Part shown: piece by piece, positions 12,151-24,400 of the stretch | Layout: every line of letters starts with the position of its first letter | Numbering within the stretch: the first letter of the stretch is position 1 | Position numbers and translations under genes: made by a program | Origin: Pictodentalium vernedei | Taxonomy: Eukaryota; Mollusca; Scaphopoda; Dentaliida; Dentaliidae | NCBI GenBank assembly: GCA_031216915.1 | Contig: CM062297.1 | Location: 538,244,971-538,308,970 of the forward strand | DNA: 64,000 nt | Direction of reading: 5' to 3' | The notes under the pieces: generated by a model | What the model was told of the DNA's origin: nothing | The model's input: only the letters and a program-made list of their open reading frames with translations | The model's database searches: none

Positions 12151-12506
12151 ATTTGGAAATACCCAAATTATCCAACTTTGGTTACCCTCTACTATCATTT
12201 TGGAATGGGTTAATTTGAGACACTTTTGCTTTGCTCTATGCAGAGATGTTTAATCAATAAATTCGGCTTTAGTTATGTTCTGGGACTTAATGAAACATGT
12301 GCTTTGGCCACTTAAAAATAGCACTGACTGCAAAAATTGACTTTGAGTGAATACTCACTTGTGCAAAAACAAAAAGGAAAGAGCTCTTTGAGCTTTCCAT
12401 AACTGCTTTCAAAAATCAATGGGGAACAAATTTTGTGTTATATGTTTTGGTGTTCCGTGTTATCCAACACCAGTTTGGCCGTAAAAATATGAATACCGCC
12501 AGGAAA

Positions 12507-12892
12507 GAAAGCACATTTTCTCAGTGGTAGACTGTTTGACTTCTATGATAGAGGTCCCGAGTTTGATCCCTATCTGGGACGACCCACGTAATGTCCTTGG
12601 GCAAGGCACTTTATCCTGGTTGCCAACATGGGGGCACGATGATGCCATGTACTAAGGCGTACACGATGATGCCATGTACTAAGGGGTACTGCATGTCAAT
12701 GGTGCACATGTCTTCAACCGCTGGTACCCTGCTTCAGCGGAGCTTGAACATAATTAGAATGTTGAGCTGACAGTTGCTCGTCGATGCTCAGTGATTCTCT
12801 CTGGGTCCTCCGACTTCCCCCACCCGTAAAACTGTCACCGTCACGATTAGCCATTGTGGATAAGTGTGTGACCGAAAACACCAATAAATAAA
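12507..12892 (+). mobile_element. tRNA-headed SINE (second head type) in element A
   Basis: The head has a TTCTCAGTGGTAGA A box and a GAGTTTGATCC B box, unlike the head at 24,026. The body contains a 21-bp direct duplication ('cgatgatgccatgtactaag' repeated at 12,637 and 12,664). Flanks TACCGCCAGGAAA and TACTGTCAGGGAAA are an imperfect target duplication. It is shared with copies B and C. Confidence 0.88.
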
Positions 12893-13438
12893 TACTGTCA
12901 GGGAAACCCTCTGTGAAATCCTTCTGTCAATAAATAGCAAAGTAGTAATGTAATGCAAGAAATATTAACAAGCTGTTCAACATCCCTTTAATCAACTCAT
13001 TTTGACTTGAACTGTACCCATCACTGTGTATACTAGCTCTCTAGATGGTTTAAACCATATCAAATAAACATCTAATTTGTGCGGCACAGTAACTCATATT
13101 ACATGTATTTCATTGTATCTGAAACAGATGTGCTGGAAAAATTGTGAAATCATGGAGTAGGAAGCTTACCCTCGTTTGTTGACAAATCCCACACATTCAC
13201 AAACAGATAGAATGATAGAGAATAAATTAATTATTGATATTTAAGGTCACTTTCAGCATCTACAGCTATATCATGACCATAATATAGGTATTTATTCAAG
13301 TCCAGGTATTCATTGCATAGGCGTACAGGGCTATTTTTCAGGGATGGAGGTGGGGGTGGGGATGAACCCTTTTAGCCCGAAAAAGTTGAATGTCAGGAGG
13401 AAATGCCAAATGTGGGTATGGGAGGAAGGGGAGGGGGT

Positions 13439-13732
13439 CTCCCTCTCATTGAGTACCTGGAGAGAACCACCGAGCGATGACAAGCGACTCAGACTCCCCA
13501 ACATACTAACTCCACAAAAGCAGGGTTAGCATTGGTTGAAGACAAGTACACCCTCAAGGTACCCTCAGTACACATCGCCACCATGCCCCCCCCCCCCTCC
13601 CCCACGTGGGAAATTAAATTGGGATGAAGTGTCTTGCTCAAGGACACAATGTGGTTGCCACAGGCGGGATTCGAACCGAGGACTTCTTGGATTGCAACAA
13701 TCATCTCTACCTTTTGAGCCACCGTGCTCCCG
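13439..13732 (-). mobile_element. tRNA-headed SINE, minus strand, in element A
   Basis: Reverse-strand head GGGAGCACGGTGGCTCAAAA with B box GGTTCGAATCC near 13,665-13,680, followed by 'gtccttgagcaagacacttc'. It contains a C/T-rich tract at 13,583-13,604 at the point where other SINEs have CCCACGTGG. Shared with B and C. Confidence 0.88.
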
Positions 13733-14324
13733 TAATATGCAGTAATAGAACTCTTTATATGTACTTGTGTGATTACAAATGAATAATATTAACGTGGATA
13801 CGGTTCCACTGAATCAACTTGTACAGTATAATGGTCAGTTTACTTGCTACTTCTAAGTGATGAGATAGGAAAACAACATTTTGTGTGAAAAACCAAAATG
13901 TTTTGTGGTCATTTCTGGCAACTAAATTGTCCGAAATTTTCTGGCATATCGGCTGAGAAATCGGCTCCTTCCTGACTCAGGGGTGGGTTGGGGCACAGTC
14001 CTTCATGAAACCCCGGCCCGTACGCCCATAATTCATATGTACTAATTTTTTCCAAAGCAGAAAGGACATCGCTTGTTTTGCTTTCTATGAAAATATTCTG
14101 TAATTATTGAAGAGCAAATTTTGTGTTAAATGTTTTGGTGTCCTGCTGTATCTCAAATATCTGTTTTGGCTGCATAAAAACTAGTAGCATCACAAAAACT
14201 TTGACTTCCATTAAATTTTCTGTTTTCAAACCTGATCGATAGTTTTGTGTACAATACAGTTTGCCTTTTCACATTAAAAAGTTGGGAAAGCCCGTAATTT
14301 GTCCAACAAATTACAATTCTCTAG

Positions 14325-14707
14325 TTCACATTGTATTTGATGAATATTTTGCAATTTTTGTAAAGGAAAAGCCTCAGTTTCTCATTAAAGGCACATAGAG
14401 TCATTGGTATGGCACTGACAAAACATAAAACAGTGTTTTTTCCAAAAGAATGACCAGCACCTGCTACTGTGATATCTCATAACACTGGTAAGATGCCTAA
14501 AACCATCAAATATTGATTCTATAGTGCTATGCTTATGCTGCAAGTTCCCATAAGTGCACTTTCATAACCTTTGTTTTAATCCCCACAGACACCCATTCTG
14601 GCAAAAAGATTGAAATTGTTGAAAACATGTTTCCAAAGAAGATGAATCAGACATTTGCTTCAAGAATGTAGTGGTATTTGATGTTTAATATACTTGTATG
14701 TGTGAGT

Positions 14708-14738
<31 letters not shown>

Positions 14739-16596
14739 GGAGTTAGTCAGCTGCCAATTATTGAAAATGTAGACCCAGGCAAGTGAAAAGCAAAGAAACA
14801 CCATGTCTGATGAAGAGACAGACACACAGACAGACACACAGACAGATAGGCTTGCAGTCACACATGTGCGAGGTCTACATGAGAGTACCGAATGGCATAC
14901 AATGAAAAATATAGTGGAAGAGCCAGGGCAAGGTTGTTAAATTGACAAATAACGCAGTGGACCATGAGTGCTGAAGCCTCAAAGTAAATCATAAGAAAGT
15001 GAAAGTGTATGATACTAACTTCAGCCTCTAAAAACATGCTATTCAGTCTTTCCAAATGTTTATCATCAGCAGAAGGGTTAAATATGTGTGGGAGGGAAGA
15101 CTTGGTTCAGGGAAAGAGCAATATTTCACAACTGTCACTGTAAATTTATGCTGTATCATGGGAACCATGACAGCACTAGTACTAGACAACTATATTGGTA
15201 GCTATGCACAAATGCCATTCACTCACATTTGTAATTTTATTATGTTATTTTCCACTGTAGCCCCACCCCTCCTCAAATTTGTGTTCCAGGATTCTCTTTC
15301 AATGAAGGAATTGTTTTCCAACATTTTGAAGAGCATAATATAGAAGAGAAAAACTTCTAAATACTAGTGAATAGAAGGGCAGTGTAGGTTTTCTGTCTGT
15401 GTTTGAATGGTGATTTGGGAGGGGGTTGGAAGATTTGGAATCCTCCCTGCCCCTAGTAATATGAGGGGAAACCATGGTTTAAATAAATATGTTAATAGGG
15501 TAAGATAAGCTGTTAGTTAGCAGCTGCCAGAGGTTATAGTGTGCTCCTGGGGAATACACTTGCTCAAGATGTGAATTTGCTTGCATGAACAGCCTTAGTT
15601 TTGGAAATATATAGCTTTTATTGCTGACTGTGACAAAAATGTAACTTTTCAAAACAATAAAATGGTTTGGTAAGGTGTGTGGTCCCCAAATAAATATTTA
15701 AATGTGAAATAATCCCCCAAAATAATAATTGAATCTGGTTTGGAAGCCAAAAAACCTATTTCCTATAGGTATCACAGAACTAAATATTTTCCCATAGGCG
15801 ACCATTATAACGTTCAGGCGGAAAAAAATATGATCGCATCACTTTAATTCTGGCATTCAAATATCTCTGTCAAGTATAGCCCTTCAGACAACTTTTTCTG
15901 ATCTGAAAACAGGGGGTCATGCAACAAATAAGAGAGAAAAACTGACACAAAGGGAAGTACCGGTCACGTGCACATAATTTTCAGGGAATTCCCTACAAAA
16001 AACACACAAAAAGTAAATTGTATTTTTTAGGTCCAAAAGTCATCAAATCACCCTCTTTTTTATCAGGAGTATTCAACAATAATGCAAGATGTCAATAGAA
16101 TGTTTCAAACTTTTATTGAAACAATGGATTTTCCCAAGGCTGTTTATTTTTAGAGATTGCATCATTTCCGAGTGCAACATTTTAGGGTGGTTCACTCTAA
16201 TTTCAATATTTAGTTCCCCGATACCTATAATCATCCCTAATCCCACCAAAGAGACATTTTACCACTTCCATGAGATAAAAGAGTCATTTCTGCATTAGAA
16301 TCCAATTTTTGGCTTTGGCTGAGTCAAAAACATGGAAAATTTGCTCTTTTAAGGAAAAGTGTCCAAACTTTGTCAAGTGGGCTTAAAAACTGGTATTGCC
16401 TCCAAAAGATTTTTCTATCCTGTTACTTTATAAATTAACTGAGAAGGATGAGAATTTACAGCTTTCTTTAAAAAAACTACCCTGATCCCAAAATAAAACT
16501 AACATCTGCATCAGCACAAAATATTTTTGAAAAAATCTGTCTCATTTAACCATACTGCAAGCAAAACAGTGTCCCAACCCCCATGGAACAATATTT
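14325..16596. other. Spacer between elements A and B, no gene recognised
   Basis: A mostly single-copy stretch containing a (GT)n plus poly-G tract at about 14,701-14,740 and a short CAGA-type run near 14,816-14,845. A 95-residue open frame at 15,056-15,343 has no recognisable domain. The A/B homology ends sharply at both edges, so A and B are separate insertions or a duplication with a break here, not one long duplication. Confidence 0.6.
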
Positions 16597-19344
16597 AGGC
16601 TTTCCCAAACCCAGTTTGGGAAAGACTATTGTTATTCTTCTTTTTCAAAATTTTTCTTCTATATTTTTTTTTTTTTTTTTTTTTTCCTCCCTGAATTTTG
16701 TCTGTTGAACTGCTCGAAAACAAGTTGTACGATTTTGACCAAATTTGGCACACTTATGTAATGCCATAAAAACTAGTGAAATGCGGTATCGTCATATCTG
16801 TGAAAACGCGTGTTTTCAAAATATTCTGCCAAAACCTTCAAAATTTCACCATTTTTCGAATGTCTCAAAATTGTTTACAGTTATTTAGCTCAAATTTTCC
16901 ACACATTTAGAGCATAATATGATACACCACAATCACCACTCAGATCTTTCAACTTTATCCCCCACTGGCCAAAAATGACATGAATATAGAATTTTTCTTC
17001 AAAATTGATCAACTTCAAGGGCAAATTTCTCTAATAACAAGGTTGTTGTAACAATTATTTTGGTTTGGATAGATGCAACAATGATTGCGGAAGAAAGTTA
17101 CTGTTTACTTTTTAATCTCAGATTTAACCCCCAAGCACAATGAGGGTGAGGATAAGAGTACCGTTTGAAAATGCCAAATTAGCCAACTTTGGTTGCTTTT
17201 TCCATCATTTTGGAAAGGGGGTTAATTTCAAACACTTTTCGTGTACGTATTCACAATTGACTATCGAGCATATTTGCTGTTGTAAGTTTGGTTGTAAAGT
17301 TTAACCCTATCCCATTCTGGTTGCATAAAAGTGGGTACCGTCCAAAAAAACTCCAATTTTTTCAGAATTTCGTAAGTTTAGGTGACGATTTACTCCATTT
17401 TTAATTGCTTCAGCTCTCAATGTTTTCTATAGATGCTTGCAGCAGTCAAAGTATGACAAATTTTGTTCTATATGTTATTATTAAAAGTTTAACCCTTGGC
17501 AGATTTGAGACTTCCCATAAGGGTACTATCGGAATATTTGTTATTTTCGCCAACTTCAAGAGCATTTTTTTCTAATCACAAGGTAGTTGTAATAATTATT
17601 TTTGTATGGGTAGATGCAACAGTGATTGTGGAAGAAAGTTACTGTTTACTTCTTAATCTCAGATTTAACCCTCTAGCACAATGAGGCCGAGAATAAGAGT
17701 ACCGTTTGAAAATGCCAAAGTTAGCCATTTTTGGTTGCCTTTTCTATCATTTTGGAAGGGGTTAATTTCAAACACTTTTCATGTACGTATTCACAATTGA
17801 CTATCGGGCATATTTGCTATGTTAGTTTATTTGTAAAGTTTAACCCTATCCCATTCTGGTTGCATAAAAGTAGGTACCGTCCAAACAAATTCCAATTTTT
17901 CAGAATTTGGTAAATTTAGGTGGCGATTTACTCCATTTTTAATTGCTTGAGCTCTGAATCTTTTCTATAGCTGCTTGCAGCAGTCAAAGTATGACAAATT
18001 TTGTTCTATATGTTATTATTAAAAGTTTAACCCTTGGCAGATTTGAGACTTCCCATAAGGGTACTGTCAGAATAATTGTTATTTTCGCCAACGTTTGCAT
18101 GCACTTTCTCAGCACTGGAGCCATATTGTATCAAAACCTTTTCCACGAGAGGATTGGGCCTACATCCAAGAACGATTTCGCTGTTATATATTTTATTCAA
18201 AGTTTTAACCTTCACCCAGTTTTCGGGCCTTGAATTTGAGTGCCCTAAAATTTTTCATAAAATTGGCTAATTTGGAGCTCACTTTTCTTCCATTTTCGAA
18301 AGGAATATCGAAAAATGATTTACATGTTCGTATTTACAATTGCCTACCGAGCATATTTGCTGCTGTAAGTTTGGTTGTAAAGTTTAACCCTATGCTCGTT
18401 CTCTGAATTTGGTAAGTTCAAGTGACGATTTACTCCATTCCTAATTGATTGAGCGCTGAACGTTTTCTATGGCTGTATGCAGCAGCAGTCATAGTATGTC
18501 AACTTTTGTTTTATATGTCATTATTAAAAGTTTAACCGTTGGCAGATTCGAGACTGCCCAAATGGGTATGGTCAGAATAATTTTAATTTTCATTAAATCA
18601 CTGAATATTGATAAGCGTGCAGTGGTAGTTTGGAATAGAATATCCGAAAATGCTTTCGAAATTCAGATTCACAGTTCAATTCCAAGAATATTTTCTGTTA
18701 TAAGTTTGCTGTAAAGTTTAACGTAATCCCTGTCTCAGATGCATAATGGTAGATACCGTCGAAAAAAACTCATTTTTTCAGAATTTCGTAGGTTTTAGTG
18801 ACAATTTACTCCATTCCTAATTCATTGAGCGCTGAATGTTTTCTATGCCTGCCTGCATGCAGCAAGCATAGCATGACAACTTCTGTTTTATACGTGATTA
18901 TCAAAAGTTTAACCCTTGGCATATTTAGGAGTTCCCATGTGGGTATAGTCGGAATAATTGTTATTTTCGTAAAATCAATCCCTGAATATATTGGTAACCG
19001 TGCAGTGGCCTTTCAGTGGTACTACATGAAGCCGCAAATAGTTAAGGTTGAAAAGTTCATCAAATAGACAAATATAATACCTAACTCGGCCGATGACAGG
19101 TAAATAATGAATGGAAAAGTCGTTGAGTTGAGAATAAAGTAGGGACGAATCGTGCCCTCGGTTTCCACCTGATCCACGGTATTTCCACGCGGTCTCGGCA
19201 CTTGACAGAGATACTAAACTGTCGGGCAGGGACAGTAGGAAACATTCTGAGAATGTCAAGTTGCTGCCTTGCATGATCGGGACATAATTGGAATATATCC
19301 GACATTGTATCTGTCGGATATATTCCAATTATGTCCTGATCACT

Positions 19345-19568
19345 TCACCCCGACTGTCCGCATGGGGACACCATGACGCCGTGTACTAAGGCATACTGCA
19401 CGTCGATGGTGCGCATGTCTCCAACCAATCTAATCCTGCCTATGTTGGGGAGCTGGCAGCTGCTGGTCATTGCTCGGTGGTTCTCTCTGGGTACTCCGGC
19501 TTCCTCTACCCATACAACTGTCACCGACATAATATGACCTTGGCTGTTAATGTGTCGTTAAAACCTAA

Positions 19569-19607
<39 letters not shown>

Positions 19608-19696
19608 ATTAATTAATTAATTAATTAATTAATTAATTAATTAATTAATTAATTAATTAATTAATTAATTAATTAATTAATTAAATAAATAAATAA
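19345..19696 (+). mobile_element. 5'-truncated SINE body with AATA/ATTA expansion in element B
   Basis: Orthologous to 11,863-12,150. After the AATA repeats the tail switches to about 20 ATTA units and back to AATA, a tract not present in copy A, so the tract grew after A and B separated. Confidence 0.85.
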
Positions 19697-20052
19697 AATT
19701 TGGAAATACCCAAATTATCCGACTTTGGTTACCCTCTACTATCATTTTGGAATGGATTAATTTGAGACACTTTGCTTTGCTCTATGCAGAGATGTTTAAT
19801 CAATAAATTCGGCTTTAGTTATGTTCTGGGACTTAATGAAACATGTGCTTTGGCCACTTAAAAATAGCACTGTCTGCAAAAATTGACTTTGAGTGAATAC
19901 TCACTTGTGCAAAAACAAAAAGGAAAGAGCTCTTTGAGCTTTCCATAACTGCTTTCAAAAATCAATGGGGAACAAATTTTGTGTTATATGTTTTGGTGTT
20001 CCGTGTTATCCAACACCAGTTTGGCCGTAAAAATATGAATACCGCCAGGAAA

Positions 20053-20438
20053 GAAAGCACATTTTCTCAGTGGTAGACTGTTTGACTTCTATGATAGAGG
20101 TCCCGAGTTTGATCCCTATCTGGGACGACCCACGTAATGTCCTTGGGCAAGGCACTTTATCCCGGTTGCCAACATGGGGGCACGATGATGCCATGTACTA
20201 AGGCGTACACGATGATGCCATGTACTAAGGGGTACTGCATGTCAATGGTGCACATGTCTTCAACCGCTGGTACCCTGCTTCAGCGGAGCTTGAACATAAT
20301 TAGAATGTTGAGCTGACAGTTGCTCGTCGATGCTCAGTGGTTCTCTCTGGGTCCTCCGACTGCCCCCACCCGTAAAACTGTCACGGTCACGATTAGCCAT
20401 TGTGGATAAGTATGTGACCGCAAACACCAATAAATAAA
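20053..20438 (+). mobile_element. tRNA-headed SINE (second head type) in element B
   Basis: Orthologous to 12,507-12,892, with the same 21-bp internal duplication and the same imperfect flanking repeats. Confidence 0.87.
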
Positions 20439-20993
20439 TACTGTCAGGGAAACCCTCTGTGAAATCCTTCTGTCAATAAATAGCAAAGTAGTAATGTAAT
20501 GCAAGAAATATTAACAAGCTGTTCAACATCCCTTTAATCAACTCATTTTGACTTGAACTGTACCCATCACTGTGTATACTAGCTCTCTAGATGGTTTAAA
20601 CCATATCAAATAAACAACTAATTTGTGCGGGACAGTAACTCATATTACATGTATTTCATTGTATCTGAAACAGATGTGCTGGAAAAATTGTGAAATCATG
20701 GAGTAGGAAGCTTACCCTCGTTTGTTGACAAATCCCACACATTCACAAACAGATAGAATGATAGAGAATAAATTAATTATTGATATTTAAGGTCACTTTC
20801 AGCATCTACAGCTATATCATGACCATAATATAGGTATTTATTCAAGTCCAGGTATTCATTGCATAGGCGTACAGGGCTATTTTTCAGGGATGGGGGTGGG
20901 GGGTGGGGATGAACCCTTTTAGCCCGAAAAAGTTGAATGTCAGGAGGAAATGCCAAATGTGGGTATGGGAGGAAGGGGAGGGGGTCTCCCTCT

Positions 20994-21287
20994 CATTGAG
21001 TACCTGGAGAGAACCACCGAGCAATGACAAGCGACTCAGTCTCCCCAACATACTAACTCCACAAAAGCAGGGTTAGCATTGGTTGAAGACAAGTACACCC
21101 TCAAGGTACCCTTAGTACACATCGCCATCATGCCCCCCCCCCCCCCCCCCCCCCCCCCACGTGGGAAATTAAATTGGGATGAAGTGTCTTGCTCAAGGAC
21201 ACAATGTGGTTTCCACAGGTGGGATTCGAACCGAGGACTTCTTGGATTGCAACAGTCATCTCTACCTTTTGAGCCACCGTGCTCCCG
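20994..21287 (-). mobile_element. tRNA-headed SINE, minus strand, in element B
   Basis: Orthologous to 13,439-13,732. The internal tract is a pure run of about 26 C residues (21,133-21,158), compared with an interrupted tract in A. Confidence 0.87.
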
Positions 21288-21684
21288 TAATATGCAGTAA
21301 TAGAACTCTTTATATGTACTTGTGTGATTACAAATGAATAATATTAACGTGGATACGGTTCCACTGAATCAACTTGTACAGTATAATGGTCAGTTTACTT
21401 GCTACTTCTAAGTGATGAGATAGGAAAACAACATTTTGTGTGGAAAACCAAAATGTTTTGTGGTCATTTCTGGCAACTAAATTGTACGAAATTTTCTGGC
21501 ATATCGGCTGAAAAATCGGCTCCTTCCTGACTCAGGGGTGGGTTGGGGCACAGTCCTTCATGAAACCCCGGCCCGTACGCCCATAATTCATATGTACTAA
21601 TTTTTTCCAAAGCAGAAAGAACATCGCTTGTTTTGCTTTCTATGAAAATATTCTGTAATTATTGAAGGGCAAATTTTGTGTTAA

Positions 21685-21928
21685 CCCTTTACCCAACGTA
21701 ACGGCCAAAACCCGCCAGCGCTATTCTCAAAAATCGCCAATTAATTTTCAAAATATTTTCATTTTTTGTCTCAAAAACATTGGTTATGACCCCTCGTTGG
21801 AACGAGCTCGTCGAGCTCGTTCCAATAAGGGGTCATAACCTATGTTTTTGAGACAAAAAATGAAAAAAAAATAGTTATTCAAGAATTTTTTTTGCAAGTG
21901 TCGTCTGCTTTTCATGTTAGGTAAAGGG
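21685..21928. mobile_element. piggyBac-type TTAA MITE with central palindrome, only in copy B
   Basis: CCCTTTACCCAACGT and its imperfect inverse TTAGGTAAAGGG form the termini, flanked by TTAA at 21,681-21,684 and 21,929-21,932. The centre is a long palindrome around GGAACGAGCTCG / CGAGCTCGTTCC with GGGGTCATAACC on the outer side. Copies A (near 14,128) and C (near 32,928) have the undisturbed site 'tgtgTTAAatg', so insertion into one TTAA is directly visible. Confidence 0.93.
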
Positions 21929-24025
21929 TTAAATGTTTTGGTGTCCTGCTGTATCTCAAATATCTGTTTTGGCTGCATAAAAACTAGTAGCATCACAAAA
22001 ACTTTGATTTGCACTAAATTTTCTGTTTTCAAACCTGATCGATAGTTTTGTGTACAATACAGTTTGCCTTTTCACATTAAAAAGTTGGGAAAGCCCGTAA
22101 TTTGTCCAACAAATTACAATTCTCTAGTTTTTGGGTTTTTTTTCATCCCTGTATTTTGTCTGTTGAACTGCTCGAAAACAAGTTGTACGATTTTGACCAA
22201 ATTTGGCACACTTATGTAATGTCATAAAATCTAGTGAAATGCGGTATCGTCATATCTGTGAAAACGCGTATTTTCAAAATATTCTGCCAAAACCTTCAAA
22301 ATTTCATCATTTTTCGAATGTCTCAAAATTGTTTACAGTTATTTCGCTCAAATTTTCCACACATTTACAACATAATATGATACACCCCAATCACCACTCA
22401 AATCTTTCAACATTAAGCCCCACTGGCCAAAAATGACATGAATATAGATTTTTTTTTTTCAAAATTGATCAACTTCAAGGGCAAATTTCTCAAATAACAA
22501 GGTTGTTGTAACAATTATTTTGGTTTGGATAGACGCAACAATGATTGCGGAAGAAAGTTACTGTTTACTTTTTAATCTCAGATTTAACCCCCAAGCACAA
22601 TGAGGGTGAGAATAAGAGTACCGTTTGAAAATGCCAAATTAGCCAACTTTGGTTGCTTTTTCCATCATTTTGGAAAGGGGTTAATTTCAAACACTTTTCG
22701 TGTACGTATTCACAATCGAGTATCGAGCATATTTGCTGTTGTAAGTTTGGTTGTAAAGTTTAACCCTATCCCATTCTGGTTGCATAAAAGTGGGTACCGT
22801 CCGAAAAAACTCCATTTTTTCAGAATTTCGTAAGTTTAGGTGGCGATTTACTCCATTTTTAATTACTTGAGCTATGAATGTTTTCTGTAGCTGCTTGCAT
22901 CAGTCAAAGTATGACAAATTTTGTTCTATATGTTATTATTAAAAGTTTAACCCTTGGCAGATTTGAGACTTCCCATAAGGGTACTGTCGGAATATTTGTT
23001 ATTTTCGCCAACTTCAAGAGCATTTTTTTCTAATTACAAGGTAGTTGTAATAATTAATTTGGTATGGGTAGATGCAACAATGATTGTGGAAGAAAGTTAC
23101 TGTTTACTTCTTAATCTCAGATTTAACCCTCAAGCACAATGAGGGCGAGAATAAGAGTACCGTTTGAAAATGCCAAAATTAGCCATCTTTGGTTGCTTTT
23201 TTCTATCAATTTGGAAAGGGGTAATTTCAAACACTTTTCATGTACGTATTCACAATTGACTGCCGAGCATATTTGCTGTTGTAAGTTTGGTTGTAAAGTT
23301 TAACCCTATCCCATTCTGGTTGCATAAAAAAGTAGGTACCTTCCAAAAAAACTCCAATTTTTCAGAATTTGGTAACTTTAGGTGGCGATTTACTTCATTC
23401 CTAACAGCTTGAGCTCTGAATTTTTTCTATAGCTGCTTGCAGCAGTCAAAGTATGACAAATTTTTGTTCTATATATTATTAAAGTTTAACCCTTGGCAGA
23501 TTTGAGACTCCCCATAAGGGTACTGTCGGAATAATTGTTATTTTCGCCAACATTTACATGCACTTTCTCAGCACTGGAGCCACATTGTCTCAAAACCTTT
23601 TCCATGAGAGGATTGGGCCTTCATCCAAGAACAATTTTGCTGTTATATATTTTATTCAAAGATTTAACCTTCACCCAGTTTTCTGGCCTTGAATTTGAGT
23701 GCCCTAAAATTCTTCATAAAACTGGCTAATTTGGAGCTCACTTTTCTTCCATTTTCGAAAAGAATATCGAAAAAAGATTTACATGTTTGTATTTACAATT
23801 GCCTACCGAGCATATTTGCTGTTGTAAGTCTAGTTGTAAAGTTTAACCCTATGCTCGTTCTGTTTGCATAAAGATAGGTGCAGTCCAAAAAAACTATCGT
23901 TTTTCAGAATTTGGTAAGTTTAAGTGACGATTTACTCCATTCCTAACTGATTGAGCGCTGAACGTTTTCTATGGCTGTATGCAGCAGTCATAGTATGACA
24001 ACTTTTGTTTTATATGTCATTAGTA

Positions 24026-24400
24026 GGGGCGCGGTGGCTCAGTTGGTAGAGGTGCAGGCTGCAAGCCGAGAGGTCCTCGGTTCGAATCCCACCTGAGGCA
24101 ACCGCGTTGTGTCCTTGGGCAAGACACTTCACCCCGATTGCCTACATGGGGGCACGATGACGCTGTGTACTAAGGCGTACTTCACGTCGATGGTGCGCAT
24201 GTCTTCAATCAATCTAACCCTGCCTGTGCTGCGGTGCAGAGTTCAGAGTTACGATGTTGGAGAGCCGACAGCTGCTCGTCGTTGCTCGGTGGTTCTCTCC
24301 GGGTACTCCGGCTTCCTCCACCCGTAAAACTGTCACGGTCACGATTAGCCATTGTGCATAAGTATGTGACCTTAAACACCAATAAATAAATAAATAATAA
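24026..24400 (+). mobile_element. Full-length tRNA-headed SINE, only in copy C (reference copy)
   Basis: Complete 375-bp element. The tRNA-like head (24,026-24,098) has A box TGGCTCAGTTGGTAGAGG and B box GGTTCGAATCC; the middle 'ggctGCAagcc' resembles a tRNA-Cys (GCA) anticodon region, which is tentative. The body carries the conserved 'gtccttgggcaagacacttc' block and ends in (AATA)n. A perfect 14-bp target duplication ATATGTCATTAGTA flanks it (24,012-24,025 and 24,401-24,414). Copies A and B have the empty site near 11,034 and 18,518. RNA polymerase III transcription is expected from the boxes. Confidence 0.95.

Larger units (their letters stand above)
9098..14324 (+). mobile_element. Helitron/Helentron-like non-autonomous element, copy A
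   Basis: The 5' end AGGCTTTCCCAAAC forms a hairpin at 9,101-9,125 (11-bp perfect stem, loop CCA). The inverted copy GTTGGGAAAGCC lies near, not at, the 3' end (14,281-14,292). It is followed by a perfect 9-bp-stem hairpin with loop CCA (14,294-14,314), six bases, then CTAG (14,321-14,324) and a flanking T. A CTRR end with an upstream hairpin is the Helitron 3' signature; an inverted repeat terminal on the left and internal on the right is the asymmetric arrangement of Helentron-type elements. The interior (about 9,290-11,500) is built of degenerate repeats with the motif TTTAACCC...GGTACCGTC and a larger unit near 530 bp. Several SINEs follow. No Rep or helicase frame is present, so movement would depend on an autonomous partner. 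Confidence 0.78.
16597..22127 (+). mobile_element. Helitron/Helentron-like non-autonomous element, copy B
   Basis: Collinear and nearly identical to copy A. 5' hairpin at 16,600-16,624, asymmetric inverted repeat copy just before the 3' hairpin at 22,097-22,117, and CTAG at 22,124-22,127. It is longer than A because of an (ATTA)n expansion near 19,610-19,690, a longer poly-C tract near 21,133 and a TTAA MITE at 21,685-21,928. Its 3' end is joined directly to copy C. No open frame encodes a transposition protein. Confidence 0.8.

Noticed and set aside
18975-19328. Frame of 117 residues in copy B with partial counterparts in A and C
   Set aside because: It is conserved only because the element copies are recent duplicates. 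It crosses the hairpin junction and is interrupted in C.
9098-22127. A and B as one simple segmental duplication including flanks
   Set aside because: Homology starts and stops exactly at AGGCTTT and CTAG in both copies while the flanks differ, which fits separate element insertions better.
24026-24098. Functional tRNA gene
   Set aside because: It has A and B boxes, but the acceptor arm does not close, and it is the head of a SINE with body, tail and target duplication.
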